Shown piece after piece: positions 42,935 to 53,775 of a DNA stretch of 64,000 bases; position 1 is the stretch's first letter; each line of letters opens with the position of its first letter. The notes under the pieces were generated by a model. It searched no databases. It was given only the letters and a program-made list of their open reading frames with translations, and was not told the DNA's origin. The position numbers were made by a program, and so were the translations under genes. This stretch comes from Nematopogon swammerdamellus (lineage: Eukaryota > Arthropoda > Insecta > Lepidoptera > Adelidae): positions 20,421,891 through 20,485,890 of the forward strand of contig OX336349.1 in assembly GCA_946902875.1 (NCBI GenBank), in the 5' to 3' direction.

Positions 42935-43480
42935 GACTTCAAAAGGAGGAGGTTCTCAATTCGACTGTATGTTTTTTTTTGTATGTTTGTTACGCGATTA
43001 CTCCGCCAAATATGATTTTGTTGATTATTTTTTTGTTTGGTAGGCCATACCTCAGAGATGGTTCCATATAAATTTTATCGAAATTGATTCAGCGGTTTTT
43101 GAAAAACATTTTAATATTTTAAGATATATTTATACATGAACAGGAAAATATACACAATACACAAACTATAACTACCTATCAAATTAAATAGACAAATATA
43201 ACTAATTAAAAAAGAAAAAAAAAACTATAACTAAAAACCACTAAAAACTAAAAACTAACCTATAAATTATATATTTCCTCAATAATGAAAAATCAACAAA
43301 AAACTATGGTTTGTTGTTACCTTCAGCAAAACTTTTTTCATGTGGACTTTTTCAGCAATAATAAAAAAACATAAGCATGATGATACCTCAGCACTATACC
43401 TACTGCAACAGCTCAAAATTTTGTTCTTCTAGGGTTCGATTTTTTTTTATTTCATACATTTTTGAAGTCGGTTTTTATTT
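42935..43480 (+). mobile_element. CCGACTTC-family element
   Basis: AACCGACTTCAAAAGGAGGA at the left and TTTTTGAAGTCGGTTTTTAT at the right form inverted ends; the interior is AT-rich. Same family as 9444-9894. Confidence 0.7.
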
Positions 43481-43481
43481 A

Positions 43482-43918
43482 TAATTTATAGTTTTTTTTT
43501 TCATTGATATGTCACAATACACTTTCAATCTATAGACTGTATCCGTAGACAACGGAACCATAAATTGGCTCGTTTACACGATTCGACTGATTAATTTGTC
43601 GGCACGAAACAGTAAGAAGTATACATAACCTATTATTATACATCAATGATAATAACTCACTGGACAGACGGGCAGAAGCCGTACGTACACTATAAGAATG
43701 CTAAGACGCCACATTGTGTAGATGTAGGTTAAAGTCTAATCCGGTTACTACGCTTGTCAACCAGACCTTTCAGTACCTTACAAGACAATAATTTTGACGT
43801 ACAATACCACCGAACGAAACACTAGACAAGGTAAAGCTCGATGAAACATGTTACCGGTCGGCAAACAATAGAGCGTGACAGAAATTGTTTTTATGTAAAA
43901 AAAAAAATTTGCATTTAA
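43482..43918. other. Unassigned stretch
   Basis: No gene recognised. Confidence 0.3.
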
Positions 43919-43919
43919 A

Positions 43920-44095
43920 AAAAAAAAAATGTATGCGGCTGAGTCGGAGGGGCGAAAGCACATTCTCCGACCAGCCAATCTCACCTCCGAGAAGTTAGGT
44001 GCCATACCGTAGACTTTCCTGGATTGCTGGCTTTACTGGACTAGAGAAGAACACAACCGAGGCTGCTATGCGGCCATCTTGCATCCAGTTGTATT
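43920..44095 (-). mobile_element. SINE-C 3' part
   Basis: A-run, GCGGCTGAGTCGGAGGGGCG to GCGGCCATCTTGCATCCAGT. Confidence 0.75.
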
Positions 44096-44133
44096 CGTGA
44101 TGATGACATGAAATTTTAATCACGAATACCTAC
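44090..44133. repeat. Hairpin
   Basis: GTATTCGTGAT and ATCACGAATAC pair across about 20 bases. Confidence 0.7.
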
Positions 44134-44134
44134 A

Positions 44135-44470
44135 CTCAAAAGATCGCATCGAAAGTCATCTTGCGTAATGAATGCGCAAACGCTCATCACTCGCGTATTT
44201 GGGTACATCAAACGATATGGTGATTGGTGAGCCGTACAATACAAGAATCGAGTCATTGTGAACTCAGCTTATAAGCTGATCTGGACGGTGACATGTTTTT
44301 GTCGGGAGTGATCTACGATAAAGGCTCATCTAGTATAGATCAGTGTACAATACGTCTTATTTGGGGTAAATTGTGGCATAATAGATGGCGCTGACGCCCG
44401 CAGAGGCGGGATCACATTTCTGTTTATTTTTTCCATTGGTCGGTCCTTTTTCCGTACCAAGTCACACCAA
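44135..44470. other. Unassigned stretch
   Basis: No gene recognised. Confidence 0.3.
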
Positions 44471-44472
44471 GT

Positions 44473-44640
44473 GTGAAACTGTCATCCGGCAATCGTCGTA
44501 TTAACAGGCCAGACAGCCCAGCAACGGTTCGCAAATCTGCTGGCATGGCACTTCATGAGCGTGGTCTCGCGAGGATAGGTATTTTGGCTCTGTCAAGTGC
44601 ACCATTGGTCCCAGGCATAAGTAGCCACACATTTTTTTAT
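44473..44640 (+). repeat. LINE-J 3' tail
   Basis: GCCAGACAGCCCAGCAACGG, GCTGGCATGGCACTTCATGA and CACCATTGGTCCCAGGCATA follow the order of the LINE-J tail at 5530-5660. Confidence 0.7.
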
Positions 44641-44717
44641 AGACCGCTGGCACGGATGTCTGAGCCCAAAAACTTCAACGGAAGATCGGACACAGCCAAT
44701 AACGTCATACATACATA

Positions 44718-44812
44718 CATACCACACGCTGCATCCCGACAATCGGGGTAAGCAGAGTAGTCGGTGTTTTGCTGCAAGTGCTCTTGTAAATTACAGCACA
44801 TCACCGACTGTT
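44718..44812 (-). repeat. Repeat E fragment
   Basis: ACCACACGCTGCATCCCGAC to TTACAGCACATCACCGACTG. Confidence 0.7.
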
Positions 44813-45073
44813 GGGAATTTGACCACAAGTTCCAACTCCCACTCCTTGACATTTACCTGTCACATTCAAATTTCGCGCCAATACGCATCGCATAAAATAA
44901 ACTGCTAAAACCTACCTTCATAAAATTTATCGCAAACTACCTACAAAAATAAAAAGTCGACTAGTCATTCACTTGCACGTAAAGGAGGTTAAAAAATTTG
45001 CAAAGAGCAATTCCAAAATCAAATAAAACGCAAAATCAATATCAAGCAACAAATAAAGTTGGAAACATTAAAA

Positions 45074-45117
45074 CCAAAGAGTTTGTATTAAGGAGCGACG
45101 TAATACAAACTCTTTGT
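45074..45117. repeat. Hairpin
   Basis: CCAAAGAGTTTGTATTA and TAATACAAACTCTTTGT pair across a loop of about 10 bases. Confidence 0.8.
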
Positions 45118-45194
45118 GTGAAGTTATGTGAAAGTTGGCGAGTATTCCTGTAAGTACCTCAACGAATTTCATATAAAATTAGCATAGGCTCGAA

Positions 45195-45425
45195 CACCGA
45201 CCACCATATTTAGCAAAGTATTAGGACAAGATAAATATGAAGCAGCAAGTAAGGCACGAAGACCCACCTGCCGCATGACTCGGTGGAAGTGCCGTGCTAA
45301 GGCTAGCCTGTTGCCCTTATGCACGTCATCTTGTCCTTATCCCTTAGCCGTCTTTTACGACATGCACGGGGAGCGATGCAGTGGGATTGTTCTTTTTAAG
45401 TACCGACCCCACACGGTACACTCCT
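45195..45425 (-). repeat. Repeat E, 3'-truncated copy
   Basis: ACCGACCACCATATTTAGCA through GCACGAAGACCCACCTGCCG to GTACCGACCCCACACGGTAC. Confidence 0.8.
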
Positions 45426-45618
45426 CCCGAAACCACGCACATAGGCATGGCGCCATTTCAGCTATAAGGCGGACAACAAAAAGGTCGTCATCTTTATTCT
45501 TTTTATTCATCATCCATAGACAGTGCACTGCACTCGGATTCGTCATATATTAACATTTAACGTTTAGCATTTTTTGTCTAATTTATTTTCACGCCTTTTG
45601 AAGATTCCTACAGTACAG

Positions 45619-45788
45619 TACCCTAATCACGAGATTTAACCTACTACGCTACGCCGTGTTCTCCGCATCATTTTGTATGGAGAACGGAGTAGCGCCTCTA
45701 GTGATAGATTTGCGAACTTCGTTTCTCCATACAAAATGACGCGGAGAACACGGCGTAGCGTAGTAGGTTAAATCTCGTGATTAGGGCA
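45619..45788. mobile_element. Palindromic MITE (TACCCTAATC family)
   Basis: Starts TACCCTAATCACGAGATTTA and ends with its complement carrying one change (GGGCA). CAG flanks both ends (45616-45618 and 45789-45791). Confidence 0.9.
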
Positions 45789-45904
45789 CAGGTAGTAGGG
45801 AAAACGTTCACTGGAAGACCGTTTCATATTTTCGCCGTACGACACCGTACAAAGACGTGCCGGTTTTTACAAAAAAAATATATATATATATTCCCGGGGT
45901 TCCA

Positions 45905-45990
45905 CATTCGCCAACTTCCGTACTGGCCAATTCTTTATTCGCCAATTCCTTATTCGCCAACTCCTTATTCGCCAACTCCTGATTTGCCTA
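45905..45990 (+). repeat. Short minisatellite (about 17 bp unit) upstream of Pde11 exon 2
   Basis: Five imperfect copies of CTTATTCGCCAACTC-like sequence end about 130 bp before the acceptor at 46118. Confidence 0.8.
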
Positions 45991-46118
45991 CTTGCTGCGA
46001 AAAGTACAATGAAAACCAAAAGTACCAGGGCAGCAGAAATTGAAAGGAGGTTTCCATAATTTTATATAAGGTAATCCCCACAGAAACAGCAGCTGACGTT
46101 TCTTCTCCGTTGTTGCAG

Positions 46119-46281
46119 GCCTACAGTTGCGAAGCATAGAGGAGCCGTCGGGTGCGGGCGGCGGGGGCGGGGGTGCCGGCGGCGCGGCCTCGCACGGCGG
46201 CGGCTGCTACGACGCCGAGTGCGCGCGCACCGAGGCCTGGCTAGATGAGAACCAGGACTTCGTACATGACTACTTCCTCAG
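46119..46281 (+). CDS. Pde11: Pde11 second coding exon
   Basis: The exon lies between a TTGTTGCAG acceptor (ends 46118) and a GTGTGT donor (starts 46282). It begins in phase 1 (GC completes a codon), carries 53 whole codons and ends with AG of an Arg codon. The protein has a short charged stretch (LRSIEEPSG), a Gly/Ala-rich linker, then CYDAECARTEAWLDENQDFV and HDYFLR. The W-L-D-x-N-x-x-F-x-x-x-Y-F-x-R pattern is typical of the PDE5/6/11 N-terminal region just before GAF-A. Bases 46150-46235 are strongly GC-rich, unlike the flanking intron. The open frame continues past the donor to 46348, but that extension has no family resemblance and is intronic. A short tandem repeat (45905-45990) lies about 130 bp upstream. 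Confidence 0.92.
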
Positions 46282-46625
46282 GTGTGTAGCGGGTCGCCAC
46301 TTCCTCAGGGCAAGCCATACCACAGATTACTTAATAGTTACTTCGTAACAGATAAATCACTCCATAGATAAAGTTCCATACCTTCGGCTTTAATAGCCTA
46401 CTGTTTCACGTCGCCAATCGCTGCGTTCGAAAATGTACCTAAACGATCGAGTGTAAAGTGCATTATTGCTTTGCAGCTGCGCGCAGTTACGTGGGCGAGC
46501 GTGTAGGTATGCTTCGCGCGGCTGACGAATTTCCACTGAATTGGACCGCCGGCGACGGTCCACCGGGCGGTAGGTAGTTAGCGCGCGCAAGTACATAGAG
46601 TGCGTGAGGCCTGGCCATACACATA
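46282..46625. other. Start of Pde11 intron 2
   Basis: No recognised repeat; GC-rich near 46470-46590. Confidence 0.35.
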
Positions 46626-46629
46626 AGTA

Positions 46630-46930
46630 TGGTTTTTTTTTATGGAAACTGACACTGATGGCTACATCACCTACATACAACATCCGCCACGTCAGCCCAT
46701 AACACCGGGTGAACTAGGTGCCATGTCAGTGCTTCCATTCATTTCATGTCGGCTACACTGAACTGGACGTAAAACACGAACTATTTACATAGCCGTTTCG
46801 ATCGACGTTTCATTCAATGCGGTGGTGGCACCAATCCGGGCGGGATAAAACCTACGACCTAGTAAGGTAAGAATGAAGGGAACTACAGTTTTAAGTGCAA
46901 TCCGAACCACGGTCCAGCGATCACCCAGTT
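46630..46930 (-). mobile_element. SINE-A, head partly missing
   Basis: T-run, GGAAACTGACACTGATGGCT to CGACCTAGTAAGGTAAG, then CAATCCGAACCACGGTC. Confidence 0.8.
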
Positions 46931-47116
46931 GTCTCTATCTCTACTTCTTATAAAACATTCAGGCTGAACACATTGTCCTCCTGGCAGTGTATAGCACACG
47001 CTTACTCCAACGGGCGTCGTTTAGACTGACGTGCCCAGCCCAATGCGATCTTAGTTTAACCATCCGTTCATGAGAAGCTCAAAATCAGTATCCGTTTCGG
47101 AACTTATAATAATAGT

Positions 47117-47342
47117 AGGTGGTAGGATTTATCCCGCCCGGGTTGGTACCACCGCACTGAGCGAAACGTCGGTCGAAACGGCTATGTAAATAGTTCGTGT
47201 TTCCCGTCCAGTTCAGTGTAGCCGACATGAAATGAAGGGAAGTACTGAAATTGCACCTAGTTAACCCGGTGTTATCGGCTGACATCAAGGATGTTGTAGG
47301 TGATGTGATGTAGCAAACCGTGTCAGTTTCCATAAAAAAAAA
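47117..47342 (+). mobile_element. SINE-A, head missing
   Basis: GTAGGTGGTAGGATTTATCC to GTGTCAGTTTCCATAAAA. Confidence 0.85.
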
Positions 47343-47575
47343 CATTTCCTTGAAAACTTTTCTAAAACTGAATTACTGTCGGCTCGCTGGTCCCGTACTT
47401 TCCAACACTACCAGCTTCCTAGACTCGCGTTTTCAGTTTCAGCAGCGAAGAAGCTGCACTCATTAACGAACACCAAACTCCGTAACTTCGCGCCGTCTCG
47501 CGTCGTCTTAGAAATTTCACGGACATGATCGTGCGAGTTTTGCTTTTGAATAATCTTTTTTTTTATACTAAGCCC

Positions 47576-47768
47576 GACATGTGCCGCCGAGCCACCCTTA
47601 AGGTGTCTAGCGACGCCCATAGACATTCGGTCGCATGCGGGTGTTGCGAATGCCATGCCGGTCTGACAGGTTCTGACAGATACAGGCCTCTCTTGAACGA
47701 CCCGAGACCGTATTTGGGGGGAAATACGTGGGCAGGGAGAGCATTCCACAGTTTACCGGTTCTGTGGA
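47576..47768 (-). pseudogene. LINE-D ORF2 end and tail
   Basis: CGCCGAGCCACCCTTAAGGT to GAGCATTCCACAGTTTACCG in antisense. Confidence 0.75.
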
Positions 47769-47904
47769 GGAAGGATCTGCAGAAGCGATTGTTTTTTATT
47801 TATTAATTTTTTTATTTTATTTTATTTGGAAAAACCAACAGCTCTATAACTAAATTTTACAATTATATTAACTTGCGATTATTTTTTTTTTAATTTAATT
47901 TTTT

Positions 47905-48178
47905 TTTTTATGTAATCCGGTATGGGTGGCTGAGTCGGAGGGGCCAAAGCACATGCTCTAACCAGCCAATATCACCTCCGAGAAGGTAGGTGCCATACCG
48001 GAGACTTCCCTGGATTGCTGGCTATACTGGACTAGAGGAGAACACAACCGAGGTTGCTTGCGGCCATCTTACATCCAGTACGGTGGTACCAACCCAGTCG
48101 GCTACAATTTGAGCCTTCCACCTAGTAAGGGACAAGGGAAGGGACCTACAGTTTTACACCGGTTCCGAACGGTGAAGC
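47905..48178 (-). mobile_element. SINE-C, head truncated
   Basis: T-run, ATGTAATCCGGTATGGGTGG to CTACAGTTTTACACCGGTTC. Confidence 0.85.
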
Positions 48179-48279
48179 ATTATTATTGCGATTATGATTG
48201 GTACGCATTCGCGGTAAGTCCAACGTGTAGTTATGCAATCTAATCGCATTTTGTCATAGCGCTGCTTTTCTTCTTTTTT

Positions 48280-48664
48280 TTTTTTTTATGTAAACTGACA
48301 CGGTTGGCTACATCACCTACAACGTCCGTGATGTCAGCCCATAACACCGGGTGAACTAGGTGCCATGTCAGTGCTTCCCCCTTTGATCGTGCCGGCTACA
48401 CTGAACTGGTCGGAAAACACAAACTATTTACATAGCCGTTTAGACCGACGTTTCATTCAGTGCGGTGGTACCAACCCGGGCGGGTTAAACCCTACCACCA
48501 AGTAAGATTAGGAGGGAAGGGACCTACAGTTTTACGAGGAATCCGAACCTCGGTCAGCCTCCAACGGTCAGCGGTCACCCATCCAAGTACTGACCGCACC
48601 CAGCGTTGCTTAACATTCAATAGCGACAGTTGACTGTCTGCACCACTGAGCTAACGAGGCTGAC
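48280..48664 (-). mobile_element. SINE-A, complete
   Basis: It runs from the T-run and AAACTGACACGGTTGGCTAC to the head GCACCACTGAGCTAACGAGG. Bases 48571-48614 are the clearest 5S rRNA-like segment (antisense of GGTCAGTACTTGGATGGGTG within GTTAAGCAACG...CCGC). Confidence 0.92.
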
Positions 48665-48789
48665 GATTCTTATTCTTATTCTTAGTTAGATTCGAGTTAC
48701 ATGAGTGAGGATGATGACGAAGGAGATAAAATGACATTTAGAGCTCAGATTTTAGCAGTTAGAGTTATCTATGATAATTTAATTACAAA

Positions 48790-48965
48790 TTAAAAAAAAA
48801 ACCCCGACCCTTATAAAGTCAAAAATAATTTCCGTTTTACTTACTTAAAGGAGTCGGGGGACCGCTAAGTAAATAAAATATAAAAACTCTGAGCTATGCG
48901 GGTATTTACTTAGCGATCCCCCGACTCCTTTAAGTAAACGGAAATAATTTTTTTAAAGCCCCGAA
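48790..48965. mobile_element. P-type hairpin
   Basis: CGGGGGACCGCTAAGTAAAT at 48856 faces ATTTACTTAGCGATCCCCCG at 48903. The outer arms share GACTCCTTTAAGTAA and ACGGAAAT. Confidence 0.8.
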
Positions 48966-49011
48966 GGCTTTTTTAAATTTGTAATTTAACTTTTTAAATG
49001 TTTTTTTTTGT

Positions 49012-49064
49012 GGTGCGGAAACCTCGGTGGGCGAGTCCTACTCGCACTTGGCCGGTTTTTTTTT
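49012..49064 (+). repeat. MINE-2 3' end fragment
   Basis: GGTGCGGAAACCTCGGTGGG then CTCGCACTTGGCCGGTTTT. Confidence 0.6.
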
Positions 49065-49351
49065 CAATGTTTCCCAAGTTGTAGTGAAATTAGTCTGCTG
49101 GTTTTATGGGGTAGCCTTAATGGAGCGCATTCGACGAGTAGGCAGTAAAGATAGTTGTTATAATTCGAGCGCGTAATGGAAGATTTGTTCCTCTCCGCTA
49201 TAAACGAAGCCAATAAAATACAGGGACCGGTAGTAGTGTCTCGCCCGTCCACGGATAAGATAGGTAGAGAGGAATAGGTCTGAGTAAACTGGGTACTTCG
49301 CCACCAACTGGGGGCATACTTCATCGAAGTGGGCTTGTCATTGTATTTTTT

Positions 49352-49770
49352 AGGGTTCCGTAACCGTACGGAAGCCTATTACTAAGCCTGCGTCTCGTCT
49401 GTCCGTCCGTCCGCCCTACGTTTAAAGGGCTGTATCTTTTGAACCGTAATCTGTTTAAATTTTCACAGCATAGGTGGTAATACACAAACGCGGACTTAAA
49501 AAAAAATTTATTAAGCTCCCCATACTAGAATTTAGTTTGTTTACGTTTTTTTTTGTTTGTTTTGGCTCTATTGTAAAAAAAAAATATGCATAATAAAACT
49601 ACAGATTAATAAAAACGTGCCAGATGTGAGTCTGGCTCGCGATGAGGATTCAGAACTGAATGAAAAAAAAACACAATATTTTTGATAATTCATACATAAC
49701 ACAAATATATTGCGTGGTGGTACCGAACCCGCGGTGCGCGGTTCCGACTCGCACTTGGCCGGATTTTTTT
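49352..49770 (+). mobile_element. MINE-2, diverged copy
   Basis: AGGGTTCCGTAACCGTACGG, GTCTGTCCGTCCGTCCG and the end TCGCACTTGGCCGG. Confidence 0.75.
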
Positions 49771-49834
49771 ATTAAACCTTACATCGTTGGTTACATCACC
49801 TACTTACACCCGTGATGACGGCCCATGGAGAAAA

Positions 49835-49940
49835 ACGGCCCGAGATTGGTGGACTACTAGGTCGTGCCGCTGAGAAATTGGATCGAAAAACGGCCCGAGA
49901 TTGGTGGACTACTAGGTCGTGCCGCTGAGAAATTGGATCT
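49835..49940 (+). repeat. 57 bp tandem duplication
   Basis: ACGGCCCGAGATTGGTGGAC occurs at 49835 and 49892, each followed by GGTCGTGCCGCTGAGAAATT. Confidence 0.9.
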
Positions 49941-50131
49941 AACGACTCCTCTCTAACTACCTTCTCCGTGGTTCCGCCCGTCGTATAAAATACAATAGTA
50001 CAGGAAACTTGTAAGAGAAAACGTCGTGCCACTTGAAGCGTAACAATATTGTCTCTTGTCTCGTGTACTATGTATTATGTATTTTTGTTTGTGTCGCGTA
50101 TGTATAGTTTCTAGGTTTTTTTTTTGTTTTT

Positions 50132-50607
50132 TTTATGTAATCCGGTATGGGTGGCTAAGTCAGAGGGACCAAAGCACATGCTCTGAGCCAATATCACCTC
50201 CGAGAAGGTAGGTGCCATACCGGATTGTTGGCTTTACTTTTATTATTACTTCCCTGGATTGGATTTTATTACTTCCCTGGATTGTTGGCTATACTGGACT
50301 AGAGGGGAACACAACCGAGGCTGCTTTGCGGCCATCTTACATCCAGTACGGTGGTATCAACCCAGTCGGCTACAATTTGAGCCTACCACCTAGTAAGGGG
50401 CAACGAAGAATGTCGTTGGTAAGGGGTAAGGGAAGGGACCTACAGTTTTACACCGGTTCCGAACGGTGAAGCAGCAGGTGTAGGTATGCACGTAAAATTT
50501 TTCGTCAGAATAAACTCATTGGTACACGCCGACCGGATTCGAACCTCGGACCTCCCGCATGAGAAGCCGATGCCCAAACCAGTCGGCCACCCGCCGCCGC
50601 TTAGGTT
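50132..50607 (-). mobile_element. SINE-C, complete
   Basis: It runs from TTATGTAATCCGGTATGGGT to the tRNA-like head (GATTCGAACCTCGGACCTCC, then CAGTCGGCCACCCGCC). A small internal duplication of GGATTGTTGGCT / TACTTCCCTGGATT occurs at 50220-50285. Confidence 0.9.
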
Positions 50608-51189
50608 TGTGCTATATAGCGTGTCTGCAGCAAACTGCGATTCTATTGGGCACATTTTATTCATTTCATTCATTCCCACTTCTGATGCCAGTTTGTTGGG
50701 ATTGTCGAATTGTTGTTTTTATTTAACCCCCGACGCAAACAATTTTAAATATTTTAACATTTGTTTTAAATGCTTGAAATAAAAGTTAAATTATATTTAT
50801 ATATATATTTATTTATAAATCTATATTAAACACCAACAGAGTACACACAGCATTAAAACATAAAAGACTCATGACACAAATAGTACATAGTAATATGTGC
50901 ACCCCAATGAGAGGTGAGCACAGCAAGCTTAATACGGATATAAAAACTAATATATAAAAGTAAAGGAAAGAAACAAAGACTTAAATCAAAATAAAACAAC
51001 GACAACAACTACATCTTTAATACAAAACTAAAAGGTTTACTAAAAAGTCTAAAAAAAAAACAAATACAAATAGAACACAAAAAACTGACTTAAATATTTT
51101 AACTTAAGAAAAAAAAACATTTAAGTATACGTACTATAATATGTATGTAGAAAAAAAAAACCTAAATAAACACTAAAACAAAATAAACA

Positions 51190-51420
51190 TTAAGAAGAAT
51201 CGGTCCTACAGTATTTTATAAATTTAAACTTTAAAGACGCTCTGGTATCGTGGAATAAGTCCACATTGCACTTCCTGTTGAACACATTGAATTGTCTCAG
51301 CATTCTGGGCAGTGGAGCATAGTATCCAAGATTTGTACGATATAAATTTATTTTGAAAGGATCATTGTATCTAGCTGTGAGACGAGGCACGTTGATACTC
51401 ACACTGCTCAGAAGCTGAAA
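51190..51420 (-). pseudogene. Non-LTR ORF2 C-terminal stub
   Basis: In antisense it reads VSINVPRLTARYNDPFKINL, YRTNLGYYAPLPRMLRQFN and NVDLFHD, like the last residues of ORF2 in a group of insect LINEs (YRTNxGxxAPxxRM...DLF). Intact but 5'-truncated. An A-rich 3' UTR follows to about 50790. Confidence 0.7.
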
Positions 51421-51486
51421 TTACAATGTATATAATAATGTATATAATGTATACAATGTATATAATAATGAAAGAAATTACAAATT

Positions 51487-51610
51487 GAAAAATCCCCACC
51501 ACCGAAGGGAAGCCCTGACGTGGCACCAAGTTCACCCGGTGTTATGGGCTGACATCACGGATGTTGTAGGTGATGTAGCCAACCGTGTCAGTTTCCATAA
51601 AAACACAAAA
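51487..51610 (+). mobile_element. SINE-A 3' end
   Basis: CGAAGGGAAGCCCTGACGTG to GTGTCAGTTTCCATAAAAA. Confidence 0.85.
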
Positions 51611-51614
51611 AAAT

Positions 51615-52850
51615 TGCACAGTTAAATTACTTTCAACCTCCTCCATTCGATCCAATCCGACGCTCTATTCAAAATGTAATCACTCTGTCGGGCCACCCTT
51701 CAAGATTGTGAAATCTGATCCATTTTGTTGAAGTCGCCGACGGAAAAACTTATGGATATCCCATTCCGGACACGACGCGGCGCGGGTCGGCCGCCGCCGC
51801 CGCCGCTCTCCCTGACGCGTTTCGAATGCAAATCTAATTTCGAACTCCGCCTATTCTTATTTCAAATCTGACAGTTCCGTTAATGACGCTTCGCGCTACT
51901 TGAATACTAACTCCGGAGTCTACTCATAGAGAAAATACATAAAAGCATCAAATATAAGTGTTTTCGGTGCTCGATGTACCGTTAACGCCAGCTTAATAGA
52001 GGCAGCGCATTGCTTCTAAACATTATTTAACCCGTTTATTTCCAAGGTTATAATAATGCTTTCCCCCTGACTTCCAGGTGTTTTAGGCGCGGCGCGGCTT
52101 GGCCTCGACCTGGACGTAGACCTTGAAATAAACTCAAATAATTCGTAAAATAACGAAGCTAGATCAGTGAACTCTTTTGCACCTTATAGGCAATGAAATT
52201 ACCTACAAAACTTAGTGAGATATGTGAGAGTTTACTTGTTTAGAAGTACAGATATAAAAAAAAATTTAAATAAACAATTTTTTATTCGAGTAGTTGTAAA
52301 AAGAATCGGGATTCGGGATCCGCGCGGGATCTGAAACTTACCGGTTAAAAATTATTTCTATAGTCTTTGTTCTTGTCGCTACTAGATGCCATGTCATTGA
52401 TTCCCTTTGACCGTGTGGAATAGAAAAAAACGTGTTATTTTTAATGTTTCAAAAAATTTAAATTTCCAATAACTATATCAGCATATCTTTCGTTCGAGCA
52501 AACTTTCAAGAATGTTTGCCATCTGGTTTTCGTCGCGTCACAGAGAATGTGTCATCTCGAAATTCTCTTGTATCGTTGTTGGTTATAAAATGTAATGAAA
52601 ATGTCGATTTACAATCGTGAGAGTTTCCTAAGAGCGCTTGCAGTCTATGAACTCGGCTGACAGTTCTATTAATCTAGTGGATTTATCGCGACTGCTTTGA
52701 TCTCTCTCACCGTCACTATTTCAATGGCTATTTCCACTGCAAATTGCCTTACAAGAATGTGTCCTCGGAAGATTATTCAGACTAACCGAAGCCAGTTTAA
52801 TTTTAAAAATGTAAACATTCTACGTAGGTATGTTTAGAAGTTGAATTTAA
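51615..52850. other. Largest repeat-poor stretch of Pde11 intron 2
   Basis: A GC-rich patch (51770-51830, GCCGCCGCCGCCGCCGCTCT). No exon-like open frame with splice sites was found. Confidence 0.35.
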
Positions 52851-52857
52851 ATAAAAA

Positions 52858-53232
52858 ACTCCCGGCCCTTGAAAAGTCAAAAATAATTTCGATTTACTTA
52901 CTTAATGCAGTCGGGGGACTGCTAAGTAAATTCCCGCGCAGCTTTGAGTTTAATATTTTATTTACCAGTTTTATATAACTTTTATTTCAAGCTTTTTTTT
53001 TAAACCGGATGCAAATTGATTCACTTTTTATTAAGATAATAATTTTTTTGGCAACTTCATTACTTTATTACAAAGATCGCTAAGAACCATCCCGATTAAA
53101 CCAGCTTTAATAAAAAACCGCATCCAAATCGATCCATCCGTTTGGGAGCTACAATGCCATAGACATACACACCCATACACACACACACTTTAAATTTATA
53201 TATAACAGTTTCCGTCGGGGGTTAAAAATATA
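52858..53232 (+). mobile_element. P repeat copy
   Basis: GTCGGGGGACTGCTAAGTAA (half of the hairpin) followed by the tail GAACCATCCCGATTAAACCA to CCGTCGGGGGTTAAAAA. Confidence 0.7.
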
Positions 53233-53394
53233 CTGGTATAACATTAATCCAGACCTTCCGCGTGTATTCTTCATTGTGCTTTCTAGCTTGCCGCTGGAAT
53301 AAGTTGGTAAAATTTATTTAAACTGGAACCATCTTATAAAACTGGCGACTGTAAGCAGCTATTTTAACTCATTGTCTCAACTGTGACCAACCGG

Positions 53395-53598
53395 TAAAAG
53401 TGAAACTGAGTGCCTCAACTGTAAGGACCGGTAAAACTGAGTGCCTCTAGTGTAAGCAGCCGGTAAAACTGAGTGCCTCAACTGTAAGAAGCCGGTAAAA
53501 CTGAGTGCCTCAATTGTAAGCAGTCGGTAAAACTGAGTGCCTCTAATGTAAGCAGCCGGTAAAACTGAGTGCCTCAACTATAAGCCGCAGGTAAAACA
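53395..53598 (+). repeat. 32 bp minisatellite at the Pde11 exon 3 acceptor
   Basis: GTGCCTCAACTGTAAGCAGC then CGGTAAAACTGA repeats at 53410, 53441, 53473, 53505, 53537 and 53569, with partial copies at both ends. It stops 15 bases before the exon. Confidence 0.95.
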
Positions 53599-53613
53599 GT
53601 GTTGTGTCGGCAG

Positions 53614-53724
53614 GAAGGCGACGCGGCAGGTGGTGGACGCGTGGCTGGTCTCGCACGCGACGCCGCCGAGCAACGAACTGCCTTCCCCCTCCAGAGCCGG
53701 CTCCGGCGCCACTACACCAGTCAG
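53614..53724 (+). CDS. Pde11: Pde11 third coding exon
   Basis: The acceptor GTCGGCAG ends at 53613 and the donor GTCAGT starts at 53725. The first base completes AG|G (Arg) from the exon at 46281, then 36 codons follow and AG remains at the end. The join reads DYFLR-KATRQVVDAWLVSHAT, the conserved PDE11 helix, followed by a Ser/Pro linker and GSGATTPVR. From memory, Drosophila Pde11 has nearly the same KATRQ.VDAWLVSHAT and GSGATTPVR motifs with a variable linker between. The acceptor has a poor polypyrimidine tract and sits 15 bases after a 32 bp minisatellite (53395-53598). The next exon is not in the window; I found no KISAHEFE-like continuation before 64000. Confidence 0.92.
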
Positions 53725-53775
53725 GTCAGTCTACATCAATAGTCACCTCATCCTGACAGCAACTGGCACGCTAGT

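Noticed and set aside
46282..46348. Extension of the Pde11 exon 2 frame past 46281 to a stop
   Set aside because: The residues lose family similarity at the donor, and the exon at 53614 continues the motif in phase.
48571..48614. 5S rRNA gene
   Set aside because: Only about 44 of the roughly 120 bases are present, embedded in a SINE.
53395..53598. CRISPR-like array
   Set aside because: Units abut without unique spacers and the genome is eukaryotic; it is a minisatellite.
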